Assembly: GCF_000234665.1 (NCBI RefSeq)
Contig: NC_018307.1
Location: 186,001 to 250,000, forward strand
DNA from: Leishmania mexicana MHOM/GT/2001/U1103
Lineage: Eukaryota > Euglenozoa > Kinetoplastea > Trypanosomatida > Trypanosomatidae
Length of the DNA: 64,000 nucleotides
Reading direction: 5' to 3'
The notes under the pieces were generated by a model. It was not told the origin of the DNA. It worked only from the letters and a program-made list of their open reading frames with translations, and searched no databases. The translations under genes and the position numbers were made by a program. Shown one piece after another: positions 47,034-57,440 of the stretch. Each line of letters starts with the position of its first letter. Position 1 is the first letter of the stretch.

Positions 47034-49490
47034 ATGTCTACTCCGCCCTCCCCTCGTAGCATGTCCCCCATCCACACAAAGCACAGGGAAGTCCCCGGGG
47101 TGGATCTGAAGCCCAGGGCTGGTGACGCGACCAACACCCATCGCCCCGCTGGCGCGCTACCGTGGGAAGAGGAGCAGTTACCGCGGGAGTCATCCCTCAG
47201 CGGCGGCGCCACGGCGGCGGCAGCTGCAGCAGCGTCCAGGGACGTGTGTCATGACCCTCTCCCGGAAGAAGACCTGAGCAACGCCACCATTGTCCTTGCG
47301 CCCGCTGCCGAAGCGACGACGACGAGGACAAGGCTCTTTGGGAGGAGCCTCCGCAGGTTCTCCGACACCCTGGCGTCTTTCCCCCTCCGCCACCTGCACA
47401 TCAGGGGGTCCAGTTTTGCATCCCCCCTAACGATCACGTCCGTGTGCCTGGAGCCGTGCCATACACCTGGCGCGCAGGAGACGGCATCAGCAGACAGCAG
47501 TGCGGCGGCGGCGACAGCGACAGGGATGACAGGGATGACAGGGATGACAGTGCGCACCACGGCACCCGCCACTCACCACGACCCTACCGGCACTATCGAC
47601 ATGTCCTTCACCCCCAGGGTCCGCGGCGCGCCGTTGTCGCCGCCGCCGACGCTACCGGGGCCCGCACACGATGCGGGCAACGGCTTGGTCACCCCTATCC
47701 GCTCGCTGCCGAGCCGCATCGTCTCTATCGTCATCCCCTCCCTGTGCGCCTTCCGCGATCGGCTGCGCAGGATGTCGCTGAAGCAGATCCTGTGGGTTAT
47801 CCTCCTCGTCTTCCTCGTCATGGTCGGCAACTTCATGCAGATTGTGATGCTGAACTTCTGGCTCATCGCCTTCCCCTCCGATGGCACGCCCGGCAACTAC
47901 ACCGCCTTCGCCGTGCCGGGCATCTTCTTCGCCGTTCTATTCACGCTCCTCCTCGGCGCCTACACCGCGATTCGGCGGCCGTCGCTGCGCTTCGCCAGGC
48001 ACGCGCACGGCTGGGTGATCCTCATCGGTGTCGGTTTCTGCGACGCCTTCAACAGCTGGCTGGCCACGTACGCCGCGTCGTACACCTCCGAGGTGCTGCA
48101 GGCGCTCTTCTCGAACCTCTGCCCCCTCTACGCCGTGTTCCTGTGCAAGTGGATCCTGCACGACACGCGCCGCTACGCCAACGTCTACATTGTCTCCGTC
48201 TTCCTGCTCACCATATGCGGCATCCTCGCCGCCTCGCTCCACGGCCTCATCAGGGACCACAACATGGGCGAGGGCAAGTGGTGGATCCTCATCTTCTTCC
48301 TCTCCATGCCGTTTCGCGTCCTGATGAACGTGTGGCAGTCCCTGTACATGATCGTCTACACCCACGACCCGAACTTTGTCCTGTGGCTGCGCACGCGGCT
48401 GGCGACCGCGGAGGCTGCCGCCGAACCGGTCACCGCCGCGGTGGAGGGCAACAACGAGGTCACCCCCGACACCTCCGACACATTTTTCCAGGCTGGCGCC
48501 GACGTGGCCGCTCCCCGCGCCTCGCCTCTGGACGTGGACTGTGCGAAGGCGGCCCCATCGATCGCGCGCTACGACGACCGCGCATTGATGGGTGGACTCG
48601 AGGACGAGGAGGACGACAAGGAAGAGCTGGGCAACCCGAGACCTGCAGGACACCCCAAGGCGAAGCTAGCAAGCTCGGCGAAGCCGAACTCCGTACGTGC
48701 TACCGACCATGATGCTGTGGGGGACATCACGGAGGCGCATGACCCGGCGACAAGCAACAGCTCGGATGGCGCTCCCGGTGGTGTTGCTCCCATCGCCCCG
48801 GCAGCATCGCCAAGCGAGCCCATTGCGAGTCTCATGAACGTGCATGGTGCGGTCCATAGCCTGAGTGGTGTTGAGGACGGTGAATACTTGCGTCCGACCG
48901 CGACTGGCTCGCCGCCGCTGCCGACGCAGACCATGTTCACGGTGCGCTACAACCAAGGTGAGGACACCATCGTCAAGCTCGTCATGCTGGCGGGTGAGAC
49001 GATGATACAGCTGTGCTTCACGTTGTGCCTGCTCCCGGCGGACGCGCTGCCGTGGTGGGGCAACAGCGAAACGGTCAGCGCGACCTTGTACAACTTCGTC
49101 GAGGGCATCCGCTGTGTCTTCACGATCCGAGACAACTTCCTCTACTGCTTCCTGTACACGCTCGGCTTCGCCTTCACGTACGTCGGGTGCGCCTACCTGA
49201 ACCACTATAGCGCCGCCCTGTGCTCCATCGTTACCCAGCTCTCCTCCCCCGTCACAGCGCTCCTGCTGGTCATTGTGCCGACGTGGAACGTGCAGGTGGA
49301 CGGCGACTCGCCGTGGTACTGCAACATGATCGCCATCCTCTTCCTGTGTGTCGCAGCACTCATCTACGTCATGTGGGAAGAGATGACGGATGACGAGAAG
49401 GTGCAAGCAGAGTACGAGCTGAAGATGAGGGAGCTGCGCGTGCGTCCGTCGTCGCACGAGACGCCACATCTTGTTACGATACAGGGGTGA
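47034..49490 (+). CDS. CRT-like drug/metabolite transporter, paralog 2
   Basis: This 818-residue transporter is clearly homologous to the preceding gene along the whole membrane part. The first helix is at about 249-275 (LWVILLVFLVMVGNFMQIVM); conserved blocks include RRPSLRFARHAHGW, CDAFNSWLATYAASYTSEVL, RVLMNVWQSLYMIVYT, KLVMLAGETMIQL, DALPWWG, AYLNHYSAALCSIVTQLSSP and EEMTDDEK. The N-terminal 240 residues and the central loop (about 440-640) differ completely from paralog 1, and the central loop is longer and acidic (EDEEDDKEEL), so divergence has concentrated in the cytosolic parts. The pair arose by tandem duplication. The start is set by the acceptor at 47010; the frame upstream runs into the splice tract and repeat B. 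The substrate is unknown. Confidence 0.83.
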   Translation: MSTPPSPRSMSPIHTKHREVPGVDLKPRAGDATNTHRPAGALPWEEEQLPRESSLSGGATAAAAAAASRDVCHDPLPEEDLSNATIVLAPAAEATTTRTRLFGRSLRRFSDTLASFPLRHLHIRGSSFASPLTITSVCLEPCHTPGAQETASADSSAAAATATGMTGMTGMTVRTTAPATHHDPTGTIDMSFTPRVRGAPLSPPPTLPGPAHDAGNGLVTPIRSLPSRIVSIVIPSLCAFRDRLRRMSLKQILWVILLVFLVMVGNFMQIVMLNFWLIAFPSDGTPGNYTAFAVPGIFFAVLFTLLLGAYTAIRRPSLRFARHAHGWVILIGVGFCDAFNSWLATYAASYTSEVLQALFSNLCPLYAVFLCKWILHDTRRYANVYIVSVFLLTICGILAASLHGLIRDHNMGEGKWWILIFFLSMPFRVLMNVWQSLYMIVYTHDPNFVLWLRTRLATAEAAAEPVTAAVEGNNEVTPDTSDTFFQAGADVAAPRASPLDVDCAKAAPSIARYDDRALMGGLEDEEDDKEELGNPRPAGHPKAKLASSAKPNSVRATDHDAVGDITEAHDPATSNSSDGAPGGVAPIAPAASPSEPIASLMNVHGAVHSLSGVEDGEYLRPTATGSPPLPTQTMFTVRYNQGEDTIVKLVMLAGETMIQLCFTLCLLPADALPWWGNSETVSATLYNFVEGIRCVFTIRDNFLYCFLYTLGFAFTYVGCAYLNHYSAALCSIVTQLSSPVTALLLVIVPTWNVQVDGDSPWYCNMIAILFLCVAALIYVMWEEMTDDEKVQAEYELKMRELRVRPSSHETPHLVTIQG

Positions 49491-50287
49491 GAGGACGCGC
49501 ACACGAGGACGGGTGCGTGCGTGCGTGCGTCCGTGCCGGTGTGCTCCGAGAGGTTCTCTCTCCCTCTATATATATATATATATAGATGTGCGAGCCATGC
49601 GATGCAGTGGAAGGGTGCGCGTGCGTCGACGGGAGGGCAGGAGAGGTGCTGGCACACACCCACCCCCTGGTTGGGATTCAAGAGTATGGGCCGTCATTAC
49701 GTAAGAGACATGTGTCCGGTGGCTCTGTGTGTGTGTGTGTGTGTGTGGTGTGTGTGCGTGTATTGTAGGGGAGTGGTGGTGGTGGTGGTGGTGGGGAGCG
49801 TGGGCGCGCACCGCCTCCCTTCTCTTGTCGATGCTTGTCCCATCCACCGGAGCGGCGACGTCCTCAGACACACGCACGCAACACGCCGCCCCGTATACCC
49901 CATCTAGCTAAAAAAATATGTAAGAAGAAGGTGCAGCGGGAGGACGGGGGGGAGGGGGGGGGGGCGTCGGGAAGGGTACTTGCATGCTCGCCTCTGGGCG
50001 GCCTCGTGCACGTGTGCGTTCTCTCCCTCCCCCCTCCACCCCGCCCGGCCTCTCTCTTATCCATGGGTGGCCATGTTGCCGCGCACACCTGCACACTGTG
50101 TCGCGTCGATGCCGCCCACCAACTCCCGCGGCACACGGTACCCCCTGGTGTGTATGTCCAACCAAGCCTGCTCTCTCTCCGCGGTGGTCGCGCGCTGCTG
50201 CTACTCGCTCCTCCCTGTCCTCTCTCCTCACTGGCACATGCGCATACACGCCGAGTGCGGTGCAGCCGATCCCCGCCGTAAGCTCCG
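49491..50287. other. Intergenic region with TA tract
   Basis: No gene is seen. A TA tract lies at 49567-49584, (TG)n at about 49727-49746, a (GGT)n stretch near 49775-49795, and a G-run near 49945-49965. Pyrimidine-rich sequence at about 50164-50225 precedes the AG at 50256-50257, the probable acceptor for the next gene. Confidence 0.65.
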
Positions 50288-51994
50288 ATGCGCGGGAAGG
50301 GCCACAAGCATCTCGCTGCACGGTCCTTCCACCAGTGGCAGAACCTCCACTACAATGCGCTGTGCGACCGTCAGATGCCCACGCCGTTGCACGCGACGCT
50401 GCGACTCCCCGTGCGTCGTGTGGCGCAGTCGTCGTCATGTCCGTCAGTGCCGGCGTCTGTGGATGTGCACCTGGCGACGAACAGCAGCGCGGTGCTGCAG
50501 TGGTGGCAGTGCGAGTACGACCCTTTTCTTCTTGGGTGCGATGCTAGTCCACAGAGGACGGCCGGGACAACGCCGCCAGCGACGACCGCGACGCATGTAC
50601 TGGCCAGCACCCGCGTCAATGCCCACGTTGGCCCGCCAGGACCGCCGCTGGGCTACCCCGATTACATCGCGATAGAGGCGAAGCAGTACACTGAAGGTGT
50701 CCTGCGGGGTGAGACGTACGCCTACCACCACACAGCAGCGGTAGGGGCTGTCCCGGCGCCCCCACCCGGTGCGGCGTACCTCTCACCAGTGAAGTGGATC
50801 CAGCAGCCATTGCTGGACGGCTTCGTCGCGCAGCGCCTCACTGCACACACCGGCGTGACGACCGGCTCGCTTCTCGACACCCGGCGTACGGCGATGGCAC
50901 TCGGCCGTCAGCTGCCGCCCGTTGAACTGTCGCCGTTCTACGCGGCCAGTGCATTGCTCGATCGGTGGTGCCTGTTCGGCGAGGCGGCAGCAGTGGTGCC
51001 GCCCATGCCGTCGTCATCAGGCGCGACCTTGGATCGGCCGCGGCAGTCGCAGCTGCCGCACGATGCGGCCGCGCATCACCTCCGCATCGCAGAGCTGGCG
51101 CTCGGGGCGGGGCTTTTGTCGAACTACCGCGCCGTGTGGCTGAACGGCGCCGTTCTCTCGCACTCCGGCACAGGCCGCTCTGTCCTTGTACTCGGTCCCC
51201 GACGCAGCGGGAAGACGACGCTAGCCCTGCACTGTCTTTCGGCAGCTGCGATGCAGGCGCCCCGCAGCGCGAGCCCCGACAGCGGTGTGCGGCTGACGGC
51301 GGCGGAACACTTTTTTCTGACAGCTGGCATGCCTGTTCGACGCATGCTAGACCCCACCAGCGCGCGGCTCACATCACCGACCATCTTCGCATGCTCCCTG
51401 CCGCACCACATCACCGTGGGTCTTGGCGCCGTGTTGGGCACTCTGCGGCCGAACCCTGGCTTGGCAGCCGCCGTGGAGCTCCCGCCCTTTCTCCGGTCCG
51501 AAGCCGGCCTACGCGCCTTCCTGCGCAACACCGACGGTGTGCTGTGGGACATGAGCAAGACGTACCGCGTGCGACTCGAAGACACCTACACGGCATCCTC
51601 GCCTGACACCGGCACGCAGTGGGACCCCGTCGCTGTAAACACCCTGGCAGGCGTGGTGCTGCTCGACTGGAACGTGCAGGAGCTCGCCAGCACATCGCCG
51701 ACGCCGGTGCGCAACGCGGTTCGCGAGATCCCGCTGCACGACGGCGGCGTGGAAGAGCTCCTGAAGCGGGCGCAGGACTACATGTTTCACGGGCATCATC
51801 TCCTGCGCACTGTCTACGACGCGCCGCAGGACGCGCCCGCACGGCTTGCAGACGCTCTTGCAGGTGAGTGGGGCACGGCGCGGGCCCAGTCCCTCGATGA
51901 CGCCACCGCGCCAGCCCTGCACTGCATCGAGGGTTCTGTTAACTTCGACCTCGCCACGCACCTTATCTTGAGCCTCCTCAGCACACATGCGTGA
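50288..51994 (+). CDS. P-loop protein resembling HPr-kinase/PEPCK-type folds, function unknown
   Basis: The protein has 568 residues. The clearest feature is LVLGPRRSGKTTLALHCL with the P-loop GPRRSGKTT at 303-311, preceded by YRAVWLNGAVLSHSGTGRSV. This arrangement, a buried strand plus short hairpin before the P-loop, is typical of HPr-kinase C-terminal-like domains, where the text usually reads xxHGAAV...G.G.lLxGPSGSGKSTLA. No HPr or PTS partner would be expected in a trypanosomatid, so a different phosphotransfer or ATP-binding role is likely. The N-terminus (MRGKGHKHLAARSFHQWQN) is basic and could be a targeting sequence. The C-terminal 250 residues contain several hydrophobic strands and no other motif. 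The start is the first ATG after the acceptor at 50257. It is the last gene before the 9.7-kb gene-free region. Confidence 0.72.
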   Translation: MRGKGHKHLAARSFHQWQNLHYNALCDRQMPTPLHATLRLPVRRVAQSSSCPSVPASVDVHLATNSSAVLQWWQCEYDPFLLGCDASPQRTAGTTPPATTATHVLASTRVNAHVGPPGPPLGYPDYIAIEAKQYTEGVLRGETYAYHHTAAVGAVPAPPPGAAYLSPVKWIQQPLLDGFVAQRLTAHTGVTTGSLLDTRRTAMALGRQLPPVELSPFYAASALLDRWCLFGEAAAVVPPMPSSSGATLDRPRQSQLPHDAAAHHLRIAELALGAGLLSNYRAVWLNGAVLSHSGTGRSVLVLGPRRSGKTTLALHCLSAAAMQAPRSASPDSGVRLTAAEHFFLTAGMPVRRMLDPTSARLTSPTIFACSLPHHITVGLGAVLGTLRPNPGLAAAVELPPFLRSEAGLRAFLRNTDGVLWDMSKTYRVRLEDTYTASSPDTGTQWDPVAVNTLAGVVLLDWNVQELASTSPTPVRNAVREIPLHDGGVEELLKRAQDYMFHGHHLLRTVYDAPQDAPARLADALAGEWGTARAQSLDDATAPALHCIEGSVNFDLATHLILSLLSTHA

Positions 51995-53500
51995 ACTGAA
52001 AGGACCGCCCCCCCCCCCGGCGGCCCGCGACAGGCACACACACACACGCGAGCGCGCGGCGAGCGGCGCGCTTCTCCCCAACCAACCCGCCCATCACGCG
52101 CGCGACCCCACCCGACTAATCACCGAAACGCCCTAAAAACCAACAACAACGCCATCGACCCGCGCCGCCTTTGGGCCCGCCTGCCCGCCGAACGCGCCAA
52201 GGAGCCGGCGAAACACAAAATTTGACACACCCCGAGAGCCCCGCACCGCCGGCAGCCATTAACCCCCCCCTCTCTCCCAACGCGTCCACCCAACACGAAC
52301 CCTACCCCCGACCACACCGCGCCGCCGCGCCCGCCTTCGGGGGCCGTGCCCGCCCCATCCCGGGAAGGGCGAGCACGGCCAAGGGCCCCACCGCCCGCCC
52401 CCCCTCCCTCCCAAAACAGCGCCAGGGCCCCGCGCAGCACCGCCACAAACCGGGGCCGCCAAAGCCGGGACACGGGCACAGCAGCCCAACAGGGAAACGA
52501 AGAGCCAACCCGGAACGGAGAAAGGCGTTTTGCCTTTCAAAGACGGCCCTCGTTACAAGGACCCGCTGCCCACCCTCAGAAGCCCATGCACCCACTGCGG
52601 TTCGGCAAAGCCACCCCCAAAACGGATGAGGGCCGGCCACCGCCGGCGGAGCAAAATAGTTTTCCCACCACCCGCCGTACCCAAGGCGCGGCTGGAAAAA
52701 GAGCCGCGACAGCCCCCCCCCCCTCTTTTACCGCACGCCACCTCGCACTGTGGCGACACACGCCCGGCAAAACCGAAAGCCACACAAAACGGACCCCCGG
52801 CACTCCCTGGCATGTTTCCCGCGGAGTTGAACGGTTCAAAACTAAACCCGCCCAGCACCCATGAGCGAAGAAAGCCCCCCACCCAAGAAAAAACGCCCAG
52901 AGGGCGCCACAGAACGCAACACGGCCGTAGGAACGAAGACGCCGCATACCATGCAAAGAGGTCGCGAAAAAAACCTTCTCCCCAGAGCCTGCCTTTTTCA
53001 TCAGTTGAACGGGGCCTTTGGCGGCTTCCAACTGCCCAGCGGTTTTCCAAGCCCAGCCCCCCCCTCTTCCCCCCAATGAAAGACCCCCCCCCCGGGGCCC
53101 CACCCCCACCAGGCGTGCGAAAAAAAGCCGCGCCCAACACCCCAGACGAAAAAAAAACCCCGTTCCGCGCCCGCGGTGCGTAAAATGAACCCCCCAAAAG
53201 CGTTCACGGCGCCACTGGGGATCGCAAATCCGCCACGCAGCCGGTAAGAAAACAAAACCGGTTTGAAGAAACCCACAAGACGCGAAAGCCGTGTTTCCCA
53301 CCCGCTCACCCCATATCCATTCCAGAAACCAGGCGGACAAAAAAACACTTGCGCAGCCACAAGGCTCGGCGGCACCTGAGGACGCCCGAAACACAGCAAA
53401 CGAATCCCACGACCCAGGGGGGTTTGCGAGGCGAATGCACCCACATGTCTTTCCCAGGGGTGATCGCCCCGACGGCTGCCAAAGCGAGGCCCCATGCGTG
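51995..53500. other. T-depleted block, left side of a base-skew inversion
   Basis: Immediately after the last stop codon, + strand T almost vanishes for about 1.5 kb. In 52441-52500 I count A 19, C 22, G 19, T 0; in several other 60-base rows T is 1-4. There are no microsatellites beyond one short CA tract at about 52036-52047 and no pyrimidine splice tracts. Long open frames on both strands are by-products of the scarcity of T-containing stop codons and show no domain or codon signature. No gene is supported. Confidence 0.8.
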
Positions 53501-55180
53501 ACCATTCGGCGCTTCATGGGCTGGGTTTTCTTTGCGTTAGTCCTGTTAGAATCGCGGACCCCGTGCCCTTTCCCCCGGCAACCGTCCCGGTTCTTGCCCC
53601 TGGGGGCGTAAAGCCGAACCAACCAACAATCCGGGAACCATCAAACGGGGACGGGCCGGGCTTTTCATCGAAAGCACCGCGGAATTGGCCGAGTAGGCAA
53701 AACAGCCCCCACAGAAGCCAGAGGGGCTGTGAGGGCAACCTTCGTGGCACCGACACCGCCGGTCTCGTGGCAAAGCCGTTTTTACCAAAGACCCTGACGA
53801 CGCCGGTTTGCGGCGTTGTCTTCGCAGAGGGGGTCTTACCCACACCGCCGCTTTTAAAAGATTTTGGACCCAGTTTGATGCGCGGGACGAAAATCACGAC
53901 GGGGGTGGGGAAGTCCGGGAAGCGTTTTGGGCGGCAACGGGGTTTGGGCTTTTGTGGGGGGCCAAGCCGCCCACCGGGGGTTTTTTCCCACGCGAGGCGT
54001 GCGTGTTTCTGCTATTGTCGCCCCAAAACTGGTGTCGTCGTCCGGGGCGTGCGCGGGGTGTGGCCGACCCGCCCTGGCCGCCAAGGGCTGCGGGCGGTTG
54101 CCTCGGCGCAAACCAAAGGGAGACCTACGGCATGCGGCCCCGGGGGTGTGGCCGGGCCGGTGGGGGAGTGGGGAAAGCACGGGCAGCCCCGGCTTCCGAA
54201 AAACACGGGCGGATTCCGGCGCCCGCTCGTTTGCGGGGTTGTGAAAAAAATGTTTTGTCGGAAAAGGGGGCCGCCAGGGATCGGAACTGCCGTCGTTGGG
54301 GGCCGTTTCTAGGGGTTGGGCCGGTCCCCGTGGTGCGGCTAAAAACAAAGCCGCGGTGTCGGAAAAAAAAGCCCGGCCCGCGGGGCGCCTGGCGGGGGGG
54401 GGGGTGGCGCGAAGGCGTTTGGCGTTGGCGGACGCCGGGCGCGCGCGCCCCAAAGGGGGGGGCACGCGCCCGCCAGAAAAAGCGAAAGTAGAAGCATATC
54501 CCGGGACGGAAAACCCATAGGGGACGATGCCCGCTGGTACGCCCCGTTTGGCTTGTCACGCCGCACGCGCGGCATCAAACCCATGTTTTTGTTTTGTTGA
54601 AAAGTGGGGACCCGTTTACCCCGCCCACCGCCCTATGGGGGAAGAAAGGGGGTGTCCAAAAAAACGCCACCCCGCGCCTTTCGGGGGGCAGGAAGCATCG
54701 AATTGGGTCCCCGCAGGCCAAGGCTTTTCGCCACAGCCCACACCCTTTTGTTTTTTCCCCGTGCCCAAACGTAGGCCTTTGGAACGGCGCGCCGCCGCCA
54801 CAAAAAAGCCCCGTTTTTGGTAGCCGGCCAAAGCCCTCCGAAACCCCGGTGCTTCGGGGGAATGTTCCCGTGGGGGGACCTTCAAAGCACGGCCGGCGGC
54901 CAGAACAGGGTCAGGCGAGCAATCGGGGGCGGCGGGGCGGCTTTTTACAGCCAAAACGCGCGGCCTTTCTGCTTTTGAAAAGACTTCTGCGGTGCCGCCC
55001 ACCCCCTGCAAGACCCCATGCCTCGCTGCGGCGTTGGTGGCGCAAGGGGCCCCCGGCTGGCCCGGCCGAAAAAAAAGTGCCGGCCAACAACGCCGGAAAC
55101 CCCCACTCGTGAAAATAAAAAATGGCCCGCGGAAAAAATACGGGGCTGTGCAACCCAAGCGGTAAGGGAAAAGGCCGGGT
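53501..55180. other. Mixed zone of the skew inversion with long homopolymer runs
   Basis: Base composition alternates over 100-400 bp between A/C-rich and G/T-rich. G-runs are frequent, including one of eleven or so near 54392-54404, and T-runs and A-runs of six to eight recur. Open frames here (for example 53494-54312 on the + strand) give Gly/Pro/Arg/Lys strings without any domain. No gene or RNA is recognised. Confidence 0.7.
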
Positions 55181-57440
55181 GAAAAAAACTGTAAGATGGG
55201 GGGGGCTTCTTGAAACCTTTCTTGTTGGCAGCGAAGGGGACGCCATTTTGGTTTGCCCAAATTTTTCTCTCGTAGCCGATTGCAGGGGTTTGGCCTTTAA
55301 ACCTGGCGCAAACAGTGGTATTTTAGCTTCTTTTGGCGGGGTTTTGGTTCGCGACGCTGCCGCTAAACAGTGGCCGTTTCCTTTTCGCCTCCGCCTGGGG
55401 CCCGCTAGGCTGTTATCCCCTACAGGTGGCCGGGTTGTCTGGATGCCTGGGAACGGTTCGGGGTTTGGGGGTTTTGTTGCCTAGAATTCGCGGCCTGGCT
55501 GCCTGCCGCGTAGCCAATTGGCCTGGATAAAACGGGCTTGGACAAAATTGGCGTCAGATAAATGCGTCTGTAACCATGGGTTGTCCTTTGCGATGGTCGG
55601 TTGCTTTGGGGGTGGTGCGGTGCCGGGGCGGGGGCTGCTTTTTTTTTTTGCCAGCCCGCGCCCTCCTGTGGTCGCCACGGAGGCGGGCGGGTGGCGCCAA
55701 GGGGAAACGCCCAGGAGGGGTTTTGAAGGGGCCGCCGAAACGCCTTTTAACGATAATGGGTTTACCGTGGCTTTTTGTAACGATGGGGTGCGGGAAGGAC
55801 TCTTTCGCATTGTTTTGTTCGTGTGGGGGGCGGTTTTCTGGGCACGGGTTTCGTTCTGGCGGTCCCGCGCCTTCGTCCCTTTTTTCCGGGGCCAAGGCGC
55901 TCGGGGCCATCTTTCAGGACCCCCGCCAAACCCCTTCTTTCCGGGGTTTGAATTTTTTACCCCCACAACGACAGGGCACAAAGCGGCGTGAGTTATCGCG
56001 CGGATGCGCTAAAAAGGGGTCCCCGCGAGCCCCCCGGTAAAAGGTGGCGCGGTCTTTGCGGTCGCGTTGGCCGCTCCCAACTTGGGGTTTATTCACCACC
56101 CAAATGGCCATAGTGGTTGTTGTTTTTCAACTCCGTTTGGGGGGTGCTCGTTGGCTCGATGGGGCAGGGGCGGAAATTGGAATGCACTTTGCCGTCAGGT
56201 AGGGTTTTGGGTCCGTGGTGGCGGTGGTGTGCGCTGGGAAGTCGGTGGTTGTCTCTTTTGGGGTCCGGGGTTCCCCGTTCTCTTTCCTGTGGCGCGGGGT
56301 ATTGGGCCCCGGGGCTGCGCGCGCGGTGGGTTGGCCGAGGCCCAAAAGATTTTTTCTTTTTTCCCTGCGCCGGCGCTGCTGCGTGCCGCCCTTTTCCCTC
56401 GCTTTCGGGGCCTGGGGGGTGCTTGGGGGGGGGGCGGCCGCTTGGGATCCCGCGAGGCCGGGGAAAGCGGGGCCAGCCCAGGACCCCCTCGTTGGGGGCG
56501 CCACGCCCGCAGGGGAAACACAAGGCGGCCGCCCCGCCTTGGGGCAGTTTTTTTGGCGCGCGCGGAGTAAGGCTATGCTTCTGAGGAAGGCTGGGGGTTC
56601 GTGGCTTTTATGGGCTGGTTTCGGGGCCAGGTGGTTCTGCCAAAAGCGTGGCTCGAAACTTTAAAGGGCCGTATGTTGTTCGTTTTGCTTTGCTCGGCGC
56701 CGGTGTCGCCGGCAGCTTTTTGTATCCTGGCTTGGGGTGCGGTTCCCAGTTGTTGTGCGGCTTTGGCGGCCTTGGCTGTTTGTGGTCCCCGGGCTCCCGT
56801 TCGGGCGTTGGCGGGGCTGGCTGCGTTTGGGGCCGCCGGCGCCTTTTCCAAAAACGGCCGCTAACCCGACCCCCCAACCCTTCGCCCGCGCAGATTGGGC
56901 AGATCATGTCGCCGGGGGTCTTTTTGGATGGCGCGCGTGTTGCTCCGCCATTGCGGCTCCGTTTGGGGGTTATGTGGGTGGTTGGGGGCGTTTGTGTGTC
57001 TTTTAGCGGTGGGGGTGGGTGGTGAAAAACTTGGGGTGGGGCTGGGCCGCGTGAAATGGGGACGCCGTTTCTTGCGGCATAGGGTTGGCGGGGGTTTTCG
57101 GGGCTATTTGCGTGTTTTTCTTTGTGCCCCGGTTGTGTTGCGATGGTGTGCGCAGTGATGGGCTTTGTGGCAGGGCGGGTGGCGCGCGGGGGTTTGTGGT
57201 TTCTGAGGCCCGGCAGGCCAGTTCTCTTTGGGGAAGAAAAGCAGCCTCTGTCCCCACGAATGCAAAACCACTTCTGTGCCGGTGGTCGGGGGGTGCCTGT
57301 GGGATGGAAAGTCAAAGTGATTCGTTGTTGCTCGTGTCTGGGGTCGGGCCCTGGATGACTTTGCGCGGAGGTGGGCTGCGACAGTGGGGGGTTTTTTCCA
57401 CGGATGTGGAAGCCGAGGTGTTAACGTGATTCGGCCGTGC
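55181..57440. other. A-depleted block, right side of the base-skew inversion
   Basis: The + strand is G/T-rich and A almost disappears over long spans: 56761-56820 contains A 0, C 17, G 26, T 17, and 56281-56340 has only two A. It mirrors the T-depleted block on the left. Dense G-runs of four or more give strong G-quadruplex potential on the + strand. No gene is supported; open frames are composition artefacts. Confidence 0.8.

Noticed and set aside
52576..53622. 348-codon open frame on the - strand in the T-depleted block
   Set aside because: It is open only because T scarcity removes most stop codons on both strands; the product is a Gly/Phe/Arg-rich string with no domain, and there is no splice tract.
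53494..54312. 272-codon open frame on the + strand in the mixed zone
   Set aside because: No recognisable domain, atypical codon use with many homopolymer-derived residues, and overlapping frames of similar length on the other strand.
54616..55260. 214-codon open frame on the - strand
   Set aside because: Same composition artefact; nothing folded-looking and no start context.
55409..55420. Short match to a conserved large-subunit rRNA motif (gctgttatccc type)
   Set aside because: Only about 11 bases match and nothing on either side extends the similarity, so it is chance.
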